From Curtobacterium pusillum (GTDB lineage Bacteria; Actinomycetota; Actinomycetes; Actinomycetales; Microbacteriaceae), in the NCBI GenBank assembly GCA_002025645.1, contig CP018783.1, positions 2,232,001 through 2,296,000 of the forward strand: a stretch of 64,000 bases of DNA, in the 5' to 3' direction. Below the pieces are notes generated by a model. The model was not told the origin of the DNA and did not search any database. It worked only from the letters and a program-made list of their open reading frames with translations. Each line of letters begins with the position of its first letter. The first letter of the stretch is position 1. This document shows, in pieces, positions 7,767-16,354 of this stretch. The translations under genes and the position numbers were made by a program.

Positions 7767-8282
7767 ATGGCCAGGTGGGTCGCGCTGCTGCGCGGGGTGA
7801 ACGTCAACGGGATCACCATCAAGAGCACGGACCTCGCGGCGCTGTTCCGGGAGCGCGGGTACCAGGACGTCCGGACGGTCCTCGCCTCCGGCAACGTGGT
7901 GTTCACGTCCGACGGCACGGCCGACGCGCTGAAGACCGACGTCGAGCAGGCCCTCCGGGACCGGTTCGGCTACGACGCCTGGATCGTGCTCGTCCAGCAC
8001 GACGACCTCGCGGCGATCGTGGACGGCTTCCCGTTCGACTCCGCCGAGGACCGTCACGACTACGTGCTGTTCGGCTCGGACGACGCTGCGCTCGACGACC
8101 TGCTCGCCGACCTCGAGCTCGACGAGTCCGTGGAACGCGTCGCCCGGGGCTCCGGCATCGTCTACTGGTCGTGCCCGAAGGGGTCGAGCACGGACACGGC
8201 GTTCGCGAGACGTGCGGGGGCCGCACGGTTCAAGCGCACCACCACGACCCGCAACGCGAACACGCTCCGGAAGCTCCTGTGA
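7767..8282 (+). CDS. DUF1697 family protein
   Basis: A 171-residue cytoplasmic protein of DUF1697, recognised by WVALLRGVNVNG at the start, RTVLASGNVVF, and the ending FKRTTTTRNANTLRKL. The family is widespread but has no firm function. TACGGT (7755-7760) lies six bases before ATG 7767, supporting a leaderless start and excluding longer in-frame extensions. It overlaps the next VOC gene by GTGA, so the two are co-translated. Confidence 0.9.
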   Translation: MARWVALLRGVNVNGITIKSTDLAALFRERGYQDVRTVLASGNVVFTSDGTADALKTDVEQALRDRFGYDAWIVLVQHDDLAAIVDGFPFDSAEDRHDYVLFGSDDAALDDLLADLELDESVERVARGSGIVYWSCPKGSSTDTAFARRAGAARFKRTTTTRNANTLRKLL

Positions 8283-8665
8283 CGCGGGGCGCGCTGCACC
8301 ACGTCGAGCTGCGCACAGCCGACCTCGCCGCGGCCGCACCCGCCTGGGACTGGTTGCTCGGGGAGCTCGGGTACGAGTCCTCCCAGCGGTGGGACGACGG
8401 GCGGAGCTGGCGCCTCGGAGACCTGTACGTCGTCCTCGAGTCGGCACCGCGCGACGGGACGAACGACCGCCGGAGGCCCGGACTGAGTCACCTCGCGTTC
8501 CACGCCTGCGACCAGGCGGACGTCGCTCGGCTCTGGGAGGCAGCGCCGAACCACGGATGGAGCCGTCTGTACGCCGACCGGCACCCACACGCCGGCGGTC
8601 CCGACCACCACGCTGCGTTCCTCGAGGACACCGAACGGTTCAAGGTCGAGCTCGTCGCACGCTGA
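8279..8665 (+). CDS. VOC/glyoxalase-fold protein
   Basis: A 128-residue protein with one vicinal-oxygen-chelate module. LHHVELRTADL opens it, LSHLAFHACD begins the second half, and DHHAAFLEDTERFKVELVA closes it with a metal-ligand-like Glu. Such proteins are small metal-dependent lyases, dioxygenases or antibiotic-binding proteins. Its GTG start overlaps the DUF1697 stop by four bases, implying translational coupling. The substrate is unknown. Confidence 0.85.
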   Translation: MTRGALHHVELRTADLAAAAPAWDWLLGELGYESSQRWDDGRSWRLGDLYVVLESAPRDGTNDRRRPGLSHLAFHACDQADVARLWEAAPNHGWSRLYADRHPHAGGPDHHAAFLEDTERFKVELVAR

Positions 8666-8682
8666 ACCGTCCGGCGACCCGG

Positions 8683-11193
8683 TCAGGCGGTCGTCTCGTC
8701 CGGCTCCAGGTCGCGGTCGAGCGAGATCGTCGGGATCGACGCCGTGATGACCGACCCGTCCGCCCGGAGCGTCCCCTGGATGTCGGCCGTCGTCGGTGCG
8801 CGCCCGGCCATCCGCGGCCCCTGGTGCGGCAGCGGCACGACGGTGGGCTCGCCGGCGGTGACGTCCCACTGCTGGTTGTGCACCCAGGCGGTGAAGCCCT
8901 CGCCGGTCTCGACCGTGAAGGTCATCGTGTCCTGTTCGAGGTCGACCCGCACGCGGGAGCCCCGCACCGTCAGGCGGTAGGTGATCCGCTCCCAGCCCCG
9001 CGGCAGTCGCGGGTTGAACGACATCCGGCCGCCGTGGTCCCGCATGCCGCCGAAGCCGTTCACGAGGCCACCCCAGATGCCGCCGGTCGACGCGATGTGC
9101 ACGCCGTCGGTGGTGTTGCCGTGCAGGTCGGCCAGGTCGACGTAGAGCGCCGTCTGGAAGTACTGCAGCGCGAGGTCGTGGTAGCCGACCTCGGCCGCCA
9201 TGATCGACTGCACGACCGCCGACAGCGTCGAGTCCCCGGTGGTCAACGCGTCGTAGTAGTCGAAGTCGCGGCGCTTCTCGGCAGCGGTGAACTCGTGCCC
9301 CTGCAGGAACAGCGCGAGCACGACGTCCGCCTGCTTGAGCACCTGGAACCGGTAGATCACCAGTGGGTGGTAGTGGAGCAGCAGGGGCCGCTTGCTCTCC
9401 GGGGTGTTGTCGAGGTCCCAGAGTTCCTTGTCGAGGAACTGGGCGTCCTGCGGGTGGATGCCGCGGTGCGGGTCGAAGGGGATCTCCATCGACTCGGCGG
9501 CGTGCTCCCAGTCGGTGATCTCCTGCGCCTGCAGCCCGGTCCGCCGCACCATGCGGTCGTACTCCTCCGGGTCGTCGGCCGCGAGTTCACGGCAGGCGTT
9601 CACCGCGAACCACAGGTTCGCCCGGGCCATCACGTTCGTGTAGAGGTTGTCGTCGACGACGGTCGTGTACTCGTCCGGGCCGGTGACGCCGTCGATGTGG
9701 AACTTCTGGTCGCCGTTGGAGCGCCAGAAGCCGAGGTCCTCCCACAGCCGAGCGGTCTCGACGAGGATGTCGATCGCTCCGCGCTTGAGGAACTCGCGGT
9801 CGTCGGACGCCCGCACGTACTGCATCAACGCATGGGCGATGTCGGCGTCGATGTGGTACTGCGCGGTGCCGGCGGCGTAGTAGGCGCTGGACTCCTCGCC
9901 GTTGATCGTCCGCCACGGGAACAGGGCGCCGTGCTGGTTCAGCTCGCGGGCCCGGGACCGAGCGGCATCGAGCATGTTGTACCGGAACCGCAGGGCGTTC
10001 CGGGCGACGATCGGTGCCGTGTACGACAGGAACGGCAGGACGTAGATCTCCATGTCCCAGAAGTAGTGACCGCCGTACCCGGAGCCGGTGACGCCCTTCG
10101 CGGCGATGCCGTGCCCATCGGTGCGGGCCGTGGCCTGCGCGAGCATGAAGAGGTTCCACCGGACGGCCTGCTGCAGCGCGGGCTGTCCGGCGATCTCGAC
10201 GTCGCTCCGGGCCCAGAAGTCGTCCATCCAGGTGCGCTGCTTCGCGAACGTCTCGTCGACGGTCTCGGCGTGCGCGCGGTCGAGCGTGCGGTCGCACCGA
10301 TCGGCGAGTTCACGGGCCGGCACCCCGCGGGAGGTGTGGTAGACCACGTGCTTCGTCAGGCGGATCGGCTGTCCCGCCCGCGCCTGCACCCGGTAGACGT
10401 GCTTCGCGAGGTCGTCCTCGATCGACGACGACTCGTCCCAGCTGTTCTCGGTCTCCAGGTGGTGCTCGACTCCGACGCAGATCGTCATGCCGGAGCTCGC
10501 CGCCTGGTACCCGAGCAGGGACCGCCCGCCGGTGCTGCGCTTCAGCATCGGCTCGAGCACGCGCTCGGTGAACGCCTCGGCCTTGCGCGGGTCGAACGCG
10601 TTCGCCGCCGCGCGCATCCCCGCGTGGTACTCGTCCTGCACGTCCTGCCGGTTGAGGATCTGGCTGGACAGCAGGATCGAGGCATCCGCGTCGAGCACGG
10701 TGACCTCGTAGTCGATGACGGCGAGGTGACGGTCCGTGAAGGACACCAGCCGCCGCGAACGGATGAGCACCCGCTTGCCCGACGGCGTCGACCACTCGGT
10801 CTCGCGGAAGAGGTACCCGCCACGGAAGTCGAGCCGCCGGGTGTGCCGGAGGATGTCCGCCTCGGCCAGCACGAGGGGCTCGTCGTCGACGTACAGCCGG
10901 ATGACCTTGGCGTCCGGCGCGTTGATGATCGTCTGCCCGGTCTTCGCGAAGCCGAAGGCGTCCTCGGCGTGCCGGATCGGCCAGGTCTCGTGGAAGCCGT
11001 TGATGTACGTGCCGTACTGCACGCCGCCACGGCCCTCGTCGAGGTTGCCGCGCAGGCCGAGGTACCCGTTGCCGACGGCGAAGTTCGTCTCCGCGACGCC
11101 CTGCTCGTCGGGCGCGTACTCGGTCTCGACGAGAGCCCACTCGTCGATCGGGTAGCGGACGCGGTCGAGCGGGTCGGAGGTGATGCGGTTCAT
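8683..11193 (-). CDS. glycoside hydrolase family 65 disaccharide phosphorylase
   Basis: An 836-residue GH65 protein, the size of maltose, trehalose or kojibiose phosphorylases, which split an alpha-glucoside with phosphate to beta-glucose-1-phosphate and a sugar. Marks are ETNFAVGNGYLGLRGN near residue 35, the GYGGHYFWDMEIYVLPFL core and GVTGPDEYTTVVDDN with the catalytic Glu. ATG 11193 follows GGAG. It lies 76 bases after a beta-phosphoglucomutase-like gene on the same strand, the usual partner that turns beta-glucose-1-phosphate into glucose-6-phosphate. Which disaccharide is used cannot be read from sequence. Confidence 0.92.
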   Translation of the reverse strand: MNRITSDPLDRVRYPIDEWALVETEYAPDEQGVAETNFAVGNGYLGLRGNLDEGRGGVQYGTYINGFHETWPIRHAEDAFGFAKTGQTIINAPDAKVIRLYVDDEPLVLAEADILRHTRRLDFRGGYLFRETEWSTPSGKRVLIRSRRLVSFTDRHLAVIDYEVTVLDADASILLSSQILNRQDVQDEYHAGMRAAANAFDPRKAEAFTERVLEPMLKRSTGGRSLLGYQAASSGMTICVGVEHHLETENSWDESSSIEDDLAKHVYRVQARAGQPIRLTKHVVYHTSRGVPARELADRCDRTLDRAHAETVDETFAKQRTWMDDFWARSDVEIAGQPALQQAVRWNLFMLAQATARTDGHGIAAKGVTGSGYGGHYFWDMEIYVLPFLSYTAPIVARNALRFRYNMLDAARSRARELNQHGALFPWRTINGEESSAYYAAGTAQYHIDADIAHALMQYVRASDDREFLKRGAIDILVETARLWEDLGFWRSNGDQKFHIDGVTGPDEYTTVVDDNLYTNVMARANLWFAVNACRELAADDPEEYDRMVRRTGLQAQEITDWEHAAESMEIPFDPHRGIHPQDAQFLDKELWDLDNTPESKRPLLLHYHPLVIYRFQVLKQADVVLALFLQGHEFTAAEKRRDFDYYDALTTGDSTLSAVVQSIMAAEVGYHDLALQYFQTALYVDLADLHGNTTDGVHIASTGGIWGGLVNGFGGMRDHGGRMSFNPRLPRGWERITYRLTVRGSRVRVDLEQDTMTFTVETGEGFTAWVHNQQWDVTAGEPTVVPLPHQGPRMAGRAPTTADIQGTLRADGSVITASIPTISLDRDLEPDETTA

Positions 11194-11235
11194 GGTGCTC
11201 CGTGGGAAGGGAGGGGTCGTGGGGAGGTTGCGAGC

Positions 11236-11262
11236 GGCCTGGAGGCGCGGTTCGCCTCGGCC
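11236..11262. repeat. GGCCTGGAGGCG hairpin between pgmB-like and GH65 genes
   Basis: GGCC-TG-GAGGCG (11236-11247) pairs with CGCCTC-GGCC (11253-11262) around a five-base loop. It lies after the HAD stop and may limit transcription into, or stabilise, the GH65 mRNA. Similar TGGAGGC hairpins occur elsewhere in the window. Confidence 0.5.
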
Positions 11263-11269
11263 GGTCGGC

Positions 11270-12037
11270 CTACGTCGTGCTCGTGGCGGGTTCCGGCAGT
11301 TCGTGGACGAGTTCGTCGAGGTCCTGCACCACCACGTCGGCCCCGTGCGCCCGGAGGGCGTCCGCACCGGCCCCGCGGTCGACGCCGACGACGAGGCCGA
11401 AGGCGCCGTTCCGGCCGGCTTCGACCCCGCTCGTGGCGTCCTCGACCACGACGCACTCGGCCGCGGTCAGCCCGAAGCGGCTCGCTGCGTCGAGGTACGT
11501 GTCGGGCGCGGGCTTGCCGGCCAGACCGTCCTGCCGAGCGACCAGGCCGTCGACGACGATCGGGAAGCGATCGAGGATGCCCGCCGTGCGCAGGACCGAG
11601 GTGGCGTTGGCGGAGCTCGAGACGACCGCGACGGACACCCCGGCGGCCATCGCGGCGTCGAGGAACCGGAGCGAACCCGGGTACGGCTCGACGCCGTGCT
11701 CGGTCAGCTCGGCGGTGAACTCGGCGTTCTTCCGGTTGCCGAGACCGCACACGGTGTCGGCGTCCGGGGAGTCGTCGGGCGTGCCCTGCGGCAGGTCGAT
11801 GCCGCGGGACTCGAGCAGGGAGCGGACGCCGTCGTACCGGGGCTTCCCGTCGATGTAGGCGAAGTAGTCCTGCTCGGTGTACGCGTCGACACCGTGTGCG
11901 GCGAGGTACGGCGTGAACAGTCGGCTCCACGCGCGCATGTGGACGTCAGCGGTCGGGGTGAGGACACCGTCCAGGTCGAACAGGAGCGCTCGCTGGTCTG
12001 CGAGTCGCGCTGGTGTGCGCCGGTCCGGCGTCGTCAT
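11270..12037 (-). CDS. beta-phosphoglucomutase-like HAD hydrolase
   Basis: A 255-residue HAD protein with FDLDGVLTPTADVH (motif I, nucleophile Asp), SVAVVSSSANA (II), GKPAPDTY (III) and VVVEDATSGVEAG (IV). DGV instead of DGT and the cap sequence fit the beta-phosphoglucomutase group. The adjacent GH65 phosphorylase would supply beta-glucose-1-phosphate. The protein is longer than plain PgmB (about 220) because of an enlarged cap. The gene leads the operon; a promoter and a palindromic operator candidate lie upstream. Confidence 0.87.
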   Translation of the reverse strand: MTTPDRRTPARLADQRALLFDLDGVLTPTADVHMRAWSRLFTPYLAAHGVDAYTEQDYFAYIDGKPRYDGVRSLLESRGIDLPQGTPDDSPDADTVCGLGNRKNAEFTAELTEHGVEPYPGSLRFLDAAMAAGVSVAVVSSSANATSVLRTAGILDRFPIVVDGLVARQDGLAGKPAPDTYLDAASRFGLTAAECVVVEDATSGVEAGRNGAFGLVVGVDRGAGADALRAHGADVVVQDLDELVHELPEPATSTT

Positions 12038-12080
12038 GTGCTGCCCTCCGGGGACGGTGTCGTCGACGTGCTTCCGGACG

Positions 12081-12143
12081 AGTCTAGGACCGCTCCAGGC
12101 CCGGTGTTCAGGCGCGCCGCCCCGGTGTGGAAAGAGTTCACAC
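12081..12143 (-). promoter_or_regulatory. Promoter and candidate operator of the PgmB-GH65 operon
   Basis: On the minus strand TGAACA (12105-12110) and TAGACT (12081-12086) are 18 bases apart. Just upstream, GTGTGGAA-AGA-GTTCACAC (12125-12143) is an imperfect palindrome of the kind bound by LacI- or GntR-type sugar regulators; no such regulator gene is beside it. Confidence 0.5.
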
Positions 12144-12163
12144 AGTCGTTCGATGTGGAGGGA

Positions 12164-12709
12164 TCACCGCTGTTGCCGCGCCGCTGCGACCGCGGTGTCG
12201 ACCTGGTCGAGGACCGCACCGATGCCCTGGCCCGGACCACCCACCCGGGTGAGGTGCCTGCGTGTGGTGAGGAACGCCTCCAGGCCGACCGCCACGTCCA
12301 CCATCAGATCCCCGCCCAGGTCACCGTGCACCCCGGGTCCCGATGCGGCGCGCGCCGTGAAACGGCGGTCCGCCTCGGCCGGGTCGACGTGCAGCGCGCA
12401 CTCCACGAACGCCGCGCCCTCGTCCGATGCGAGCGCCGCGAGTTCGTCGACGAACGCAGCACTCCTCGCGTACTGCGGCACGATCACGTCGCGGCCGGAG
12501 GAGAGGTGCGCACGCATCGCCGCCATCGCCATCTCGCGCGCGGCGATGCCCGCCGGGCGGAGCGCGTCACGCCACCCGCCGATCATCGCCCGCAGCACGT
12601 CGATGTCGAACGCGACGGGCAGCGAAGCAGCGTGCCGCTCGACCCACGCGCGCGCGACGGTCGACTTCCCGCTCGCGGGGATCCCGTTCAGGTGCACGAG
12701 GACGGCCAT
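12164..12709 (-). CDS. P-loop kinase (Zeta/CPT-like AAA-33)
   Basis: A 181-residue P-loop phosphotransferase. VHLNGIPASGKSTVA is the Walker A motif near residue 12. FDIDVLRAMIGGW and GRDVIVPQYAR follow the chloramphenicol-phosphotransferase/gluconate-kinase-like AAA-33 pattern, and RRFTARA near residue 125 could be the lid. The start codon follows a CAGCAT-N6 spacing. It is divergent from the Nudix gene with only 45 bases between starts. The phosphorylated substrate is unknown. Confidence 0.83.
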   Translation of the reverse strand: MAVLVHLNGIPASGKSTVARAWVERHAASLPVAFDIDVLRAMIGGWRDALRPAGIAAREMAMAAMRAHLSSGRDVIVPQYARSAAFVDELAALASDEGAAFVECALHVDPAEADRRFTARAASGPGVHGDLGGDLMVDVAVGLEAFLTTRRHLTRVGGPGQGIGAVLDQVDTAVAAARQQR

Positions 12710-12754
12710 GCCCCGATGCTGCCAGCACCAGCCCGCACCGGCTACCGTCGGGGC

Positions 12755-13195
12755 ATGACCGGACCGGCTGGAGCCCTGCGCATCCGGGCCGTCGCAGTGG
12801 CCGTGCGGGGCGACGAGGTCCTGGTCGTCCTCCGCGAGCGCGACGGACGGTCGTACGCCGTGCTGCCCGGTGGTGCAGTCGAGTCCGGGGAGACTCCGCA
12901 GGAGGCATGCCTGCGCGAGCTCCGTGAGGAGACCGGCCTCGACGGGGTCGTCGAGGAGCTGCTGCCGGTCGGGGTCGACCGCGACGCCCCCGCCGTGTAC
13001 CTGCGGGTCCGCGTGACGGGCGACGAACCGGTCCTGGGGCCGGGCTCCCCGGAGGCCCGACGCACGACGGCGGAGAACCGGTACCGACCGACGTGGGTGG
13101 GCATCGACACGCTCGACGACATCGGACTCGTCCCGGAGCGGGCCGTGCGCGCGGTCAGCGCAGCGTCCCGACCCACTCCTCGATCGCCGCGCTGA
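12755..13195 (+). CDS. Nudix hydrolase
   Basis: A 146-residue Nudix protein that would hydrolyse a nucleoside-diphosphate-linked or similar substrate. The Nudix box is complete, running from GGAVESGET to RELREETGL. TACCGT (12743-12748) lies six bases before ATG 12755, a leaderless start. The last 41 bases overlap the convergent alpha/beta hydrolase gene, so the C-terminus (PTPRSPR) may be an extension after loss of an earlier stop. The substrate cannot be predicted. Confidence 0.9.
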   Translation: MTGPAGALRIRAVAVAVRGDEVLVVLRERDGRSYAVLPGGAVESGETPQEACLRELREETGLDGVVEELLPVGVDRDAPAVYLRVRVTGDEPVLGPGSPEARRTTAENRYRPTWVGIDTLDDIGLVPERAVRAVSAASRPTPRSPR

Positions 13196-13877
13196 TCTGC
13201 TGCCGGGCATCCGGACGGGAGATCGTCGCCGTGTCGTCGCCGGGCTGGGCGCCGTACGCACCGAAGTCCGCGTGGTTCGACCCCTGGATCTCCGTCATCG
13301 TCGCGTTCGACGGCAGGAGGTGCCGTGCGGCGTCCACCTTCGCCGGGGTGGAGAGGCCGTCACGGGAGCCCGACACACTGAGGACGCTGATGTACGAGCG
13401 ACTGATGTCGTTCGCGCAGTAGCTGCCGAGCAGGAGCAGCCCGTCCGCGTCGGGGGCGAGCTGGCAGGCGCGCACGCCGCCGAGCGAGTGTCCACCGACG
13501 GCCCACCGCGTGACGGACGGGGCGTGCGCCTCGAACGTCGACAGCGGACGGGTGTCGAAGAACGCGAGGTGCAGCGTCGGCTTCGTGATCACCACCGTCG
13601 TGCCGGACGCCACCACCTGCCGGAACGTCGCCATGTACGCGTACGGGTCGACCTTCGCCCCGGGGATGAACACGATCCCGACACCGTTCGCGGTCCCCGT
13701 CGGCGTCATCACGACGGAGTCCCCGGCGTCGCGGACGGCGACGCGGTCATCGCGCCAGACCTGCAGCGCGGCGCTGCGGGTGCCCTGCATGACGATGTTC
13801 GCCCAGACCAGGAACACCACCGCGATCAGGACGATCACGGCGACGACCCACGCGGTCCAGCGGAGTGCTCGGTTCAC
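13155..13877 (-). CDS. membrane-anchored alpha/beta hydrolase
   Basis: A 240-residue protein with one N-terminal membrane segment (VVAVIVLIAVVFLVWANIVM) that likely anchors it outside the cytoplasmic membrane. The catalytic part has the nucleophile elbow GGHSLGG with Ser, and GSNHADFG near the C-terminus provides His. The fold matches alpha/beta-hydrolase family 5, a group of lipase or carboxylesterase relatives. GTG 13877 overlaps the upstream fusion gene by GTGA. Its 3' end overlaps the convergent Nudix gene. Confidence 0.82.
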   Translation of the reverse strand: MNRALRWTAWVVAVIVLIAVVFLVWANIVMQGTRSAALQVWRDDRVAVRDAGDSVVMTPTGTANGVGIVFIPGAKVDPYAYMATFRQVVASGTTVVITKPTLHLAFFDTRPLSTFEAHAPSVTRWAVGGHSLGGVRACQLAPDADGLLLLGSYCANDISRSYISVLSVSGSRDGLSTPAKVDAARHLLPSNATMTEIQGSNHADFGAYGAQPGDDTATISRPDARQQISAAIEEWVGTLR

Positions 13878-14959
13878 GGTCGTCCTGCTTCCTCCGGCCG
13901 ACGGGCCGTGACGGTCAGCCAGCGCTCGTCAGCACCGGGGCGGGTGGTGTCTCGGACCACGACGTCGGTCCAGCCGGCTCGCTCGACGACGGCGGTCAGG
14001 TCGTGGTCGGTCCAGTAGGTGAAGTGCCGGGCACGGTCGAGCTTCCGCGTGCTCCAGGCGTCGCCGTCACCGTGCTTGAGCGTCGCGGCCAGGACCCCGC
14101 CCGGGCGGACGGCGGCGCGGATCCGTTCGAGCACCGTCGGGAGCAGCTGGCGCGCGACGTGCAGCAGGACGGCGTTGGCGAACACCGCGTCGTACGGGCC
14201 GCCGAGGTCGTCCGACCGGACGTCGAGGACGCGTGCCGCGTGCCCGTCGGCGTGGAGCGCGTCGACGAACGAGCGTGCGCCGTCCGTCCGGTCCACCACC
14301 AGTCCGGCGTCCTCGAGCGCGAGGGCGTCACGACCGGGTCCCGAACCGAGTTCGAGGACGTGGGACCCCGGCGCGACCAGCGCGAGCAGGTCGTCGACGA
14401 GGCCGGAGCGGTGCCCGTCGGTGCGGTCGGCGTACTGCGCAGCGCCGTGCTCGTACGCCGCGAGGGTGCGTTCCGCCGTGACGTCGCGGCGCATGACGAC
14501 CTCGTGCCGGCCGTCCGGCAGCGGGTCCCCGGGTTCGTCGGCGGCGACGAACCCGTTCCGCTCGTAGGTCCGGCGGGCGACGGCGTTGTCCGGCATCACG
14601 GAGAGCTCGAGCGTGTGCGAGTCGGCCCCGACGGCCCATCCGACGACCGCACGGATCAGGTCGGTCGCGACGCCATGGCCGCGGGCTTCGGGATCGACCC
14701 ACATCGAGATGAGTTCGGTGGTCCCGGGTTCGTCACCGGGGACACCGCTCGCCATGCCGACCGCCGCCGGGCCGTCGTACGCCACGAGGTCGAGCGCGCC
14801 CGGGATCGAGAGCCGGGACCGCCAGCGGTGCTCCGGTGCGTCCACCCAGTCGTCGAGCGTGGACCCGAACGCGCCGGGGGCCTCGGCGAGCGCCGCCAGG
14901 CGGACCGGGCGCCAGGTCTCCCAGTCGTCCGCCGTCACCGGGCGCAGCTCGATCGTCAC
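13874..14959 (-). CDS. GNAT acetyltransferase-SAM methyltransferase fusion
   Basis: A 361-residue two-domain protein. Residues 1-160 are a GNAT N-acetyltransferase (IELRPVTADDWE, the acetyl-CoA loop EARGHGVATDLI, ARRTYERNGF). Residues from about 165 form a class I methyltransferase with motif I HVLELGSGPGRDALAL and motif IV YDAVFANAVLLHV. The two are joined without a stop. TAGCGT six bases upstream of GTG 14959 supports the start. Both parts look intact; a bifunctional modifier of one substrate is inference. Confidence 0.85.
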   Translation of the reverse strand: MTIELRPVTADDWETWRPVRLAALAEAPGAFGSTLDDWVDAPEHRWRSRLSIPGALDLVAYDGPAAVGMASGVPGDEPGTTELISMWVDPEARGHGVATDLIRAVVGWAVGADSHTLELSVMPDNAVARRTYERNGFVAADEPGDPLPDGRHEVVMRRDVTAERTLAAYEHGAAQYADRTDGHRSGLVDDLLALVAPGSHVLELGSGPGRDALALEDAGLVVDRTDGARSFVDALHADGHAARVLDVRSDDLGGPYDAVFANAVLLHVARQLLPTVLERIRAAVRPGGVLAATLKHGDGDAWSTRKLDRARHFTYWTDHDLTAVVERAGWTDVVVRDTTRPGADERWLTVTARRPEEAGRP

Positions 14960-14999
14960 GCCCCGACGCTACCGCCAGCGGCACGGGCAGGGGCGGGAC

Positions 15000-15065
15000 G
15001 CGTCGACTGAGCAGCAATCGTCGAGTACCGCACCGTGTTCCCGACGATTACTGCTCACTCAACGC
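15000..15065. repeat. Intergenic 24-bp-arm dyad
   Basis: Arms 15000-15023 and 15042-15065 are complementary apart from four mismatches, with an 18-base loop. The inner TGAGCAG-C-AATCGTCG part has a single mismatch. It lies between the upstream region of the GNAT-methyltransferase gene and the end of the XRE locus. Its layout recalls the dyad at 5929-5988, but the sequence differs. Confidence 0.65.
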
Positions 15066-15072
15066 ACCGCCG

Positions 15073-15570
15073 TCAACGGCCGGATGTGGATCCCACCCGG
15101 GACAGCGGGTAGCGGCGGTCGAGCCACGGGTCGAGCACGGTGGCCTTGAGGAACCGGGACAGCAACGACCCTCCGGCCCAGTACGCGGGAACGACGAGGA
15201 ACACGACCCACGGGACCACGTCGGTGGCCACCAAGGCGACCGCCGCCAAGGTCACCAGCACCCCAACCCCCGTGTACAGGTGCTGCCATCCACGGCTGAA
15301 CTAATCGCGCCGAGCCTGCTCGGAGGACGTCCGTTCGTCGAGCCCCTGGACCTCCGGGTCGAGCGTCCGACCACCGGTCTCGTCCACGGCGAACAGATCC
15401 CGGACAGGCACTTCCAGCGCGCCCGCGATGGACGACAGCGACTCGAGGCTGGCGTCGCTCCCGCGCTCGATGCGCTGCACGGTGCGTACCGCAATCCCGC
15501 TCGCCTCGGCCAGACGTTCCTGCGTCCACCCACGGTGTCGTCGCAGCTCAGCGATCCGCATCTCGTTCAT
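15073..15570 (-). pseudogene. XRE regulator with membrane tail, split by in-frame TAG
   Basis: The HTH reading frame starting at 15570 ends at a TAG at 15301-15303. The same frame continues immediately with FSRGWQHLYTGVGVLVTL and a second hydrophobic segment PWVVFLVVPAYWAGG, then a basic end LDRRYPLSR. That HTH plus two-membrane-helix layout is a known small-regulator architecture. I infer one ancestral gene interrupted by a single nonsense change at the domain junction. A sequencing error or stop readthrough would give the same picture. Confidence 0.6.
15301..15570 (-). CDS. XRE-family helix-turn-helix regulator
   Basis: An 89-residue DNA-binding protein as it stands. IAELRRHRGWTQERLAEASG and VRTVQRIERG form the Cro/CI-type helix-turn-helix, followed by SLSSIAGALEVPVRDLF. 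TAGTGT (minus strand) lies seven bases before ATG 15570, which supports this start rather than the longer frame. The acidic tail ends at a TAG, beyond which the frame continues with membrane segments. The truncated product could be a soluble regulator; its target is unknown. Confidence 0.8.
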   Translation of the reverse strand: MNEMRIAELRRHRGWTQERLAEASGIAVRTVQRIERGSDASLESLSSIAGALEVPVRDLFAVDETGGRTLDPEVQGLDERTSSEQARRD

Positions 15571-15661
15571 CACCAGAACACTAGGGAAGCATCCGTACCC
15601 GGACCACGACACGGACCCGACACCTGCACGACACGTGGCCGCCACGCGCCCGCCAGCGTGC

Positions 15662-16354
15662 TCACCCCGCGGGACTGAAGCGGTACCCCATGCCCGACTC
15701 CGTCACCAGGTACCGCGGGTGCGACGGGTCCGGCTCGAGCTTCCGCCGCAGCTGCGCCATGTACAGCCGCAGGTACCCGGAGTCGTTGCCGTGCGTCGGT
15801 CCCCACACCTCGGTGAGGAGCATCTCGCGCGTCATCAGGCGATCGGGGTTCGTGACGAGGACCTCGAGGAGCCGCCACTCGGTCGGGGTCAGACGGATCG
15901 CCGGGCCGGACGGAGGAGTGACCTGCTTCGCGACGAGGTCGACCACCAGGTCGCCGACCGAGACCGTCGGTGTCGCACCCGCAGCCGTCGCCGCCGCGAC
16001 CTGCCGTCGGCCGAGCGCCCGGAGCCTGGCGAGCAGTTCGTCCATCTGGAAGGGCTTCGTGACGTAGTCGTCCGCGCCGGCGTCGAGCGCGTCGACCTTG
16101 TCCGACGAGTCCGTCCGGCCGGAGAGCACGAGCACCGGCACCTGCGACCACGCACGCACCCCCTCGAGCACGCCGATGCCGTCGAGCCGCGGCATCCCGA
16201 GGTCGAGCAGCACGAGGTCGGGTCGTTCGGTGATCACGGCGTCGATCGCGGCGCGGCCGTCCCGGGCGGTCACGACGTCGTAGCCCCGGGCGGCGAGTGT
16301 CACGGCCAGCGCCCGGACGAGCTGGGCGTCGTCGTCGACGATCAGGACCTTCAT
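15662..16354 (-). CDS. kdpE: KdpE response regulator
   Basis: An OmpR-type regulator of 230 residues that activates kdpFABC when phosphorylated by KdpD. The receiver domain has IVDDDAQ, the phospho-acceptor Asp in VLLDLGMP near residue 52, and the switch Lys in DDYVTKPF. The winged helix (RLTPTEWRLLEVLV, YMAQLRRKLEPDP, GMGYRF) closes the protein. Its ATG overlaps the kdpD stop (ATGA). It lies at the end of the kdpDE transcript, away from kdpFABC because an abiF module sits between them. Confidence 0.95.
   Translation of the reverse strand: MKVLIVDDDAQLVRALAVTLAARGYDVVTARDGRAAIDAVITERPDLVLLDLGMPRLDGIGVLEGVRAWSQVPVLVLSGRTDSSDKVDALDAGADDYVTKPFQMDELLARLRALGRRQVAAATAAGATPTVSVGDLVVDLVAKQVTPPSGPAIRLTPTEWRLLEVLVTNPDRLMTREMLLTEVWGPTHGNDSGYLRLYMAQLRRKLEPDPSHPRYLVTESGMGYRFSPAG

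Noticed and set aside
10590..10606. Second LexA-like site (TCGAACGCGTTCG)
   Set aside because: The half-site spacing is wrong for the SOS box, and it lies inside the GH65 coding region.
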